Source of the DNA: Myxococcales bacterium
GTDB taxonomy: Bacteria; Myxococcota; Polyangia; Fen-1088
Direction of reading: 5' to 3'
Assembly: GCA_003159055.1 (NCBI GenBank)
Contig: PMLH01000540.1
Span: forward strand, 6,982 to 16,654
Length of the DNA stretch: 9,673 nucleotides
This document shows positions 6,117 through 9,673 of this stretch, in pieces. How positions within the stretch are numbered: position 1 is the stretch's first letter; each line of letters starts with the position of its first letter. Both the position numbers and the translations under genes were made by a program. The notes under the pieces were generated by a model. It saw only the letters and a program-made list of their open reading frames with translations. It was not told the origin of the DNA and did not search any database.

Positions 6117-6863
6117 ATGAAGCTGCTGCCCGTCTTGATGTCGTTCTCTCTGATCGTCGTTCTTTCCAATCCAGCGAGTGCGGCCAAAAAGAAAGCGCAC
6201 CATGCCAGCCCGGCAGAGGAAAGCGGCGCCGAGCCGAGCGAGGACGATTCCGCCAGAGCGTCCGGAGGGAAGCCCACGGCGGCCGAAAAGCCCGCCGCGA
6301 CCGAGGGCGAAGCACAGAAACCTCCCCTCGACTTCGATTTCTTCGGCGGCCAGCCGGGCGCGGCTGGCGAAAGCAAGACCGATGCGGGAAATGTCGGTGA
6401 GGCGGACGACCTGGCAGCCAAGGCGCAGACCCGCCGCTGGATGCTCAAAACCCACCAAGTGCTGGGGATTTTGACCTGGCTGTCGATGGTCGCAACCGTC
6501 ACCGTCGGCCAGCTGAACTACAACGAGCTCTACGGCGGTGGCGGCCACAACACGTGGCAGACGCCCCACCGTGCCCTGGTCATCTCCACCAGCACGCTCT
6601 TCGCCGCCGCTGCGACTTTCTCCATTTTCGCACCGACGCCCTACAAGAAGCCCCTGCACCTGGACACCGGATTCATCCACCGCGTTGCCGTCATCGGTGC
6701 CACCTTGGGCATGGTCACCGAGGGGGTCCTCGGCTGGATCACCACCCACCAAGCCGACGCCGGCAATCCGCACAACCTGCGTACCATGGCGCGCACCCAC
6801 CAAATTGTCGGCTACACCACCCTCGGTTTCCTGACCATCGCCGGCACGGTTTGGATCTTCTGA
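6117..6863 (+). CDS. Four-helix membrane protein with a histidine quartet, cytochrome b561-like
   Basis: I do not recognise a named family with certainty. The 248-residue product starts with a signal peptide (cleavage likely after ASA, residues 20-22), then about 80 residues of Ala/Glu/Pro/Lys-rich, probably disordered sequence, then the short DFDFFGG, and finally four hydrophobic helices (about 113-131, 152-171, 188-208, 229-247). Each helix is entered through a histidine: His113 (KTHQ), His151 (TPHR), His188 (FIHR) and His228 (THQ). Because topology alternates, His113 and His188 fall on one membrane face and His151 and His228 on the other, as expected for two bis-histidine b hemes in a b561-type core. 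That is inference. ATG 6117 is preferred over GTG 6111 because the GGGA element has correct spacing. It lies 70 bp upstream of the hemX-like gene. Confidence 0.82.
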   Translation: MKLLPVLMSFSLIVVLSNPASAAKKKAHHASPAEESGAEPSEDDSARASGGKPTAAEKPAATEGEAQKPPLDFDFFGGQPGAAGESKTDAGNVGEADDLAAKAQTRRWMLKTHQVLGILTWLSMVATVTVGQLNYNELYGGGGHNTWQTPHRALVISTSTLFAAAATFSIFAPTPYKKPLHLDTGFIHRVAVIGATLGMVTEGVLGWITTHQADAGNPHNLRTMARTHQIVGYTTLGFLTIAGTVWIF

Positions 6864-6933
6864 GAACGTGGCGCCGCTCCCCTCTGGTGACTCTGCCACT
6901 TGGTGGTAAGGTTTCGGCCATCCGCGGTCAGCC

Positions 6934-7752
6934 ATGAGCGCAATCCTTTGGTCATCCTTCCTCCTCAGCGGCGGCAGCTACGTCGCCGCCTGTCTTCTTT
7001 TCTTGGCCCTGGTGCGGCAGCGGCCCATCACGCAGTTCGGCCCCAAGTGGCCGGCTCGCTTGCTTGAGCTGGGGGCCGCGCTTCAGCTCGTCTATCTGAT
7101 CGTCTTTGCCGTCATCGACCGACGCTGCCCGGTGTACTCGCTACACACGGCCTTGGGCATCGTCTCGCTCGTCGGCGTGGTGACCTACGCCGTGCTCAGC
7201 CGAGGCCGCCGCCTGGAAGCCCTGGGCGGTTTCGTCGCAGCTTCGGCCGCGGTCTTCCTGGTGACCGCGCGTTCGATGGCTGGGCGCCCACCCGAGCCGA
7301 ACGACCGCTGGCTGATGGCGATTCACATCACGTCGAACCTCCTCGGAGGCGGCGTCCTGCTGGTCGCCGGCTGCGCCGCTGCGTTCTACCTGTGGAACGA
7401 AAGCCGCCTCCGACGTCTTCACGTTCTCGGCCAGGGCACCAAGCTCCCGCCGCTGGAATCGCTCGATGCGGTCCTGCACCGCCTGCTCTGGATTGGCTTG
7501 CCGCTCTTGACCATCGGCATGTTGACCGGCCGGCTGGTTATCAAACAGGCAGAGGTGGTCACCGCAGGGGTCAAGCTCCGCGCCGCGCTTTCCATCGCCA
7601 GCTGGCTGCTGCTGCTGGCGGTGTTGGCGTTGCGGCAGTTTGCCCGATGGCGGGGCCGCCGCCCTGCCCTCGCCACGCTGATCGGCGCCATCGGGATCTT
7701 CGCCATCATCGCGCTTTATGTCGGGCGCGCGATCTTGGGGGATGGCCTTTGA
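6934..7752 (+). CDS. hemX: CcsA/HemX-family membrane protein
   Basis: A 272-residue polytopic protein with about eight hydrophobic helices, of the cytochrome c assembly (CcsA/ResC/HemX) superfamily. Landmarks are His71 in the third helix (SLHTALGIVSLVG), His131 in AIHITSNLLGGG followed by FYLWNESRLRR, and His182 in LHRLLWIGLPLLTIGMLTG, which matches the stretch preceding the heme-handling loop in CcsA. The tryptophan-rich WWD motif that should follow is absent (the region 200-216 reads GRLVIKQAEVVTAGVKL), so it is more like HemX than a working heme exporter. HemX next to hemA is a known arrangement; in Bacillus HemX lowers HemA abundance. Its 3' end overlaps the hemA start by TTGA, so translation is coupled. 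No good Shine-Dalgarno is seen before ATG 6934, but a stop at 6907 leaves no alternative upstream start. The symbol is by family and context. Confidence 0.85.
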   Translation: MSAILWSSFLLSGGSYVAACLLFLALVRQRPITQFGPKWPARLLELGAALQLVYLIVFAVIDRRCPVYSLHTALGIVSLVGVVTYAVLSRGRRLEALGGFVAASAAVFLVTARSMAGRPPEPNDRWLMAIHITSNLLGGGVLLVAGCAAAFYLWNESRLRRLHVLGQGTKLPPLESLDAVLHRLLWIGLPLLTIGMLTGRLVIKQAEVVTAGVKLRAALSIASWLLLLAVLALRQFARWRGRRPALATLIGAIGIFAIIALYVGRAILGDGL

Positions 7753-9071
7753 TCGTCGTCGTCGGGCTTTCACACCGTAGCGCGCCGGTCGAGGTCCGGG
7801 AGCGACTGGCCATTCCCCCGGCCGAGCTTCCCGCACGACTGGCGGAGATCAAGCAGCGAACCCACGCCAGCGAGCTCGTGCTGCTCAGCACCTGCAACCG
7901 CGTCGAGGTGATTGCGGCGGCGCAACCGGACGGCGGAGAAACGGCGGCCGCCCTCGGCGCTCGCATTGTCGACGAGCTTGAGTCTCGCGCGCCGAGCGTA
8001 CGTCCGCACCTCTACCTGCGCGACGATCGCGCCGGCATCGAACACCTGTTTCGCGTAGCAAGCTCGCTGGATTCGCTGGTCGTGGGCGAACCGCAAATTT
8101 TGGGGCAGCTCAAGGACGCGTACACGTGCGCCCGCGCGGCCAGTGCCGTCGGACCATGGCTGAACCGAACCTTCGAGCATGCCTTCCGCGTCGCCAAGCG
8201 CGTTCGCAGCGAGACCAGCTTGGGGACCGGGCAAGTCAGCATTCCCACGGTCGCCGTCGATCTGGCCCGCGAAATTTTCAGCCAACTCGCCGGGCACAAG
8301 GTCGTGCTGGTGGGCACGGGAGAAATGGCGACGCTGGTCGCCACCCTGCTTGGCAAGGCAGGGGCGGAGGTCCTGGTGGTCGGACGGACCCACGAACGCG
8401 CGCGTGAAGTCGCTCAAAGGCTGGGCGCGCAGGCGCGATCTTGGGACGACTTCCCTGCCCTGCTGGTCGAGGCGGACATCGTGGTCAGCAGTACCAGCGC
8501 GCCCGGCTACGTGGTGACCCTGGACCAATTCACCCACACCCGGCGCCAGCGTCACGGCCGCAATTTGTTCCTGGTCGACTTGGCCGTACCGCGCGACATC
8601 GATCCGCGCATTGCCAAGCTCGACGGCGTGTTCCTGTACAACGTCGACGATCTGTCGAAGGTCGCCGACGCGGCGCTGGCTGACCGACACCGCGAGGCCG
8701 AGAAGGCAGCGGCCATCGTCAGCGAAGAGGCCGACCAGTTTCTCCGTCGCGCCCATGCCGAACGCATCACCCCGACCTTGGTTGCCTTGCGCGACCGATT
8801 CCGCAGCACCCTGGAAACCGAGCTTCAGCACAGCCTGCGCGGGCACCGCAGCCCGCTCGACGACAAGCAGAAAGAATCCCTGCAAAAGGCCCTCGCCGCC
8901 GCGGTCGAAAAGACCCTGCACGCCCCCACCGAACGCCTGCGTGCTTGGGCGAAAGACGACAACTTCGGCGACTGGCACACCGACCTTCTACTCGCCGCCA
9001 TCGAAGAGCTGTTCGACCTGCGCGAGCCCCGAGAGCAAGAAACCGTGGCGAACAAAGGGAACAAGCCGTGA
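7749..9071 (+). CDS. hemA: Glutamyl-tRNA reductase
   Basis: HemA reduces glutamyl-tRNA(Glu) to glutamate-1-semialdehyde with NADPH, the first committed step of tetrapyrrole synthesis by the C5 route. The 440-residue length is normal. The catalytic domain carries VGLSHRSAPVEVRE at the start, the nucleophile Cys49 in LLSTCNRVEV, and His99 within GIEHLFRVASSLDSL, followed by VVGEPQILGQLKDAY. The NADPH domain shows GTGEMA at 189-194 and VVGRTHERA; the tail (about 320-425) is the helical dimerisation domain. The start is taken as TTG 7749: it places residue 1 directly before IVVVGLSHRS, has a GGGGGA Shine-Dalgarno 6-11 bp upstream and overlaps the hemX-like stop. Upstream in-frame extension would read through hemX. 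Its stop overlaps the next gene by GTGA. C5-pathway use excludes a purely ALA-synthase organism as the main route. Confidence 0.97.
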   Translation: MIVVVGLSHRSAPVEVRERLAIPPAELPARLAEIKQRTHASELVLLSTCNRVEVIAAAQPDGGETAAALGARIVDELESRAPSVRPHLYLRDDRAGIEHLFRVASSLDSLVVGEPQILGQLKDAYTCARAASAVGPWLNRTFEHAFRVAKRVRSETSLGTGQVSIPTVAVDLAREIFSQLAGHKVVLVGTGEMATLVATLLGKAGAEVLVVGRTHERAREVAQRLGAQARSWDDFPALLVEADIVVSSTSAPGYVVTLDQFTHTRRQRHGRNLFLVDLAVPRDIDPRIAKLDGVFLYNVDDLSKVADAALADRHREAEKAAAIVSEEADQFLRRAHAERITPTLVALRDRFRSTLETELQHSLRGHRSPLDDKQKESLQKALAAAVEKTLHAPTERLRAWAKDDNFGDWHTDLLLAAIEELFDLREPREQETVANKGNKP

Positions 9072-9673
9072 GCTCTGCCGACATTCAGCGCTACCTTGCC
9101 AACCGACAGGCCGAGGTGGACAGCACGCTTCAGTACCTGGCGATGGCTGCCCACGAGCCGGACAAGGCCACCGCCCGCGTGTACGAGAGTCTGGCAGAAA
9201 TAGAGAGCAAGCACGTCGACTTTTGGGAAATGCGTCTGCGCGCATCTGGGCGCGACCCAGGACCGCGCAAGCCGAGTTGGCGCGCCCGCGTCCTGATCTT
9301 CTGCGCGAGGCGCTGGGGCGCGAAGTCGGTGCTGGAAACCGTGGCCTCGAACGAATACGAAGCGCGCGACGACTACGTTCCGCAGAAGGAAACTGCGGCG
9401 ACCAGCATGACCAGCGAAGAGCACGCGCACGCGCGCGTGTTGCGGTCCATCTTGGCCAAGACCGGCCTCGGCGCCGCCAGCTTCTCGCGCACCGAGAAGG
9501 GCCATCGCCGCTTGGGCGGCAACGCCTTGCGCGCGGCGGTGCTCGGCTCGAACGACGGACTTTCCTCGAACCTCAGTCTGGTGATGGGCGTCGCTGGCGC
9601 GACCGTCGACACGCACACACTGCTGCTCACCGGCGTCGCGGGGCTCTTAGCGGGCGCGTGCTCGATGGCGATG
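9068..9673 (+). CDS. Ferritin-like/VIT1-CCC1 fusion protein, MbfA-type (3' part cut by window edge)
   Basis: The first 202 codons run open to the window end. Residues about 1-130 form a rubrerythrin/ferritin-like helical domain: Glu16, the ExxH unit in AEIESKHVDFW (Glu46-Lys-His49), Glu96 in SNEYEARDDY, and EEHAHARVL (Glu118-His121) supply carboxylate and histidine candidates for a di-iron site. From about 150 the VIT1/CCC1 transporter begins: VLGSNDGLSSNLSLVMGVAGA and then AGLLAGACSMAM match the hallmark first helices of vacuolar-iron-transporter-like proteins. Fusions of this kind (MbfA) are known to export iron in alpha-proteobacteria; applying that here is inference. The GTG start overlaps the hemA stop by 4 bp and has an AAGGGAA Shine-Dalgarno about 8 bp upstream, so it is in the same transcript as hemA. 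The first-position methionine and later transmembrane helices lie beyond view only in the C-terminus. Confidence 0.9.
   Translation, partial: MSSADIQRYLANRQAEVDSTLQYLAMAAHEPDKATARVYESLAEIESKHVDFWEMRLRASGRDPGPRKPSWRARVLIFCARRWGAKSVLETVASNEYEARDDYVPQKETAATSMTSEEHAHARVLRSILAKTGLGAASFSRTEKGHRRLGGNALRAAVLGSNDGLSSNLSLVMGVAGATVDTHTLLLTGVAGLLAGACSMAM

Noticed and set aside
5666..6400. 244-codon plus-strand open frame crossing the divergent intergenic region
   Set aside because: It runs antisense through the cytochrome lipoprotein and out of frame through the b561-like gene, with no ribosome binding site or domain.
6896..6906. Small hairpin CCAC-TTG-GTGG before the hemX-like gene
   Set aside because: A 4-bp stem is too short to call a terminator or attenuator.
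6051..6935. 294-codon minus-strand open frame across the b561-like gene
   Set aside because: The plus strand has a signal peptide and four helices with matching histidines; the minus reading is Gly/Arg-rich without structure.
7770..8978. 402-codon minus-strand open frame opposite hemA
   Set aside because: Antisense shadow of a securely identified essential enzyme; composition lacks any domain or membrane pattern.

Overview
This is a GC-rich, tightly packed chromosomal segment. It probably comes from a Gram-negative, heme-using bacterium. A MacA-type periplasmic adaptor, two lipoprotein signal peptides and a monoheme cytochrome c lipoprotein of the PSCyt1-like type point that way. The style (high GC, GTG/TTG starts, lipoprotein c-type cytochromes, hemX-hemA pair) resembles Myxococcota/Deltaproteobacteria, but this is inference and not a taxonomic assignment.

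Layout. Positions 1-5815 hold eight genes, all on the minus strand. In transcription order (right to left) they are: a monoheme cytochrome c lipoprotein (5815-5423); a DUF6599-like lipoprotein (5408-4920); a short-chain dehydrogenase (4885-4016) overlapping by GTGA an Old Yellow Enzyme-type flavin oxidoreductase with a C-terminal cysteine cluster (4019-2793); a compact nitroreductase-family flavoprotein (2701-2192); and a MarR regulator (2050-1523) overlapping by ATGA a MacA-like adaptor (1526-168), followed after 9 bp by a MacB-like ABC ATPase that runs off the left edge. Positions 5816-6116 are a 301-bp divergent intergenic region. Positions 6117-9673 hold four plus-strand genes: a four-helix, four-histidine membrane protein that looks b-heme binding; a CcsA/HemX-family membrane protein without the tryptophan-rich WWD motif; hemA (glutamyl-tRNA reductase, TTG start); and a ferritin-like/VIT1 iron protein (GTG start) cut by the right edge.

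How the genes fit together. The right half is a heme/iron module. HemA commits glutamyl-tRNA to tetrapyrrole synthesis, HemX-like proteins are known to tune HemA, the b561-like protein is a probable heme user, and the ferritin-VIT1 protein probably moves iron. Divergent from it lies a c-type cytochrome lipoprotein, another heme consumer. The middle of the left half is a set of flavin and NAD(P)H redox enzymes with no clear shared pathway. The far left is a self-contained MarR-controlled efflux operon.

The most notable points are the regular histidine quartet of the b561-like protein, the translational coupling of an iron-transport fusion protein to hemA, and the repeated use of 4-bp start/stop overlaps with non-ATG starts. 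No RNA genes, insertion sequences, CRISPR arrays or integrases were seen. No wholly new system could be demonstrated; the heme/iron cluster with the uncharacterised membrane protein is the best candidate for something undescribed.
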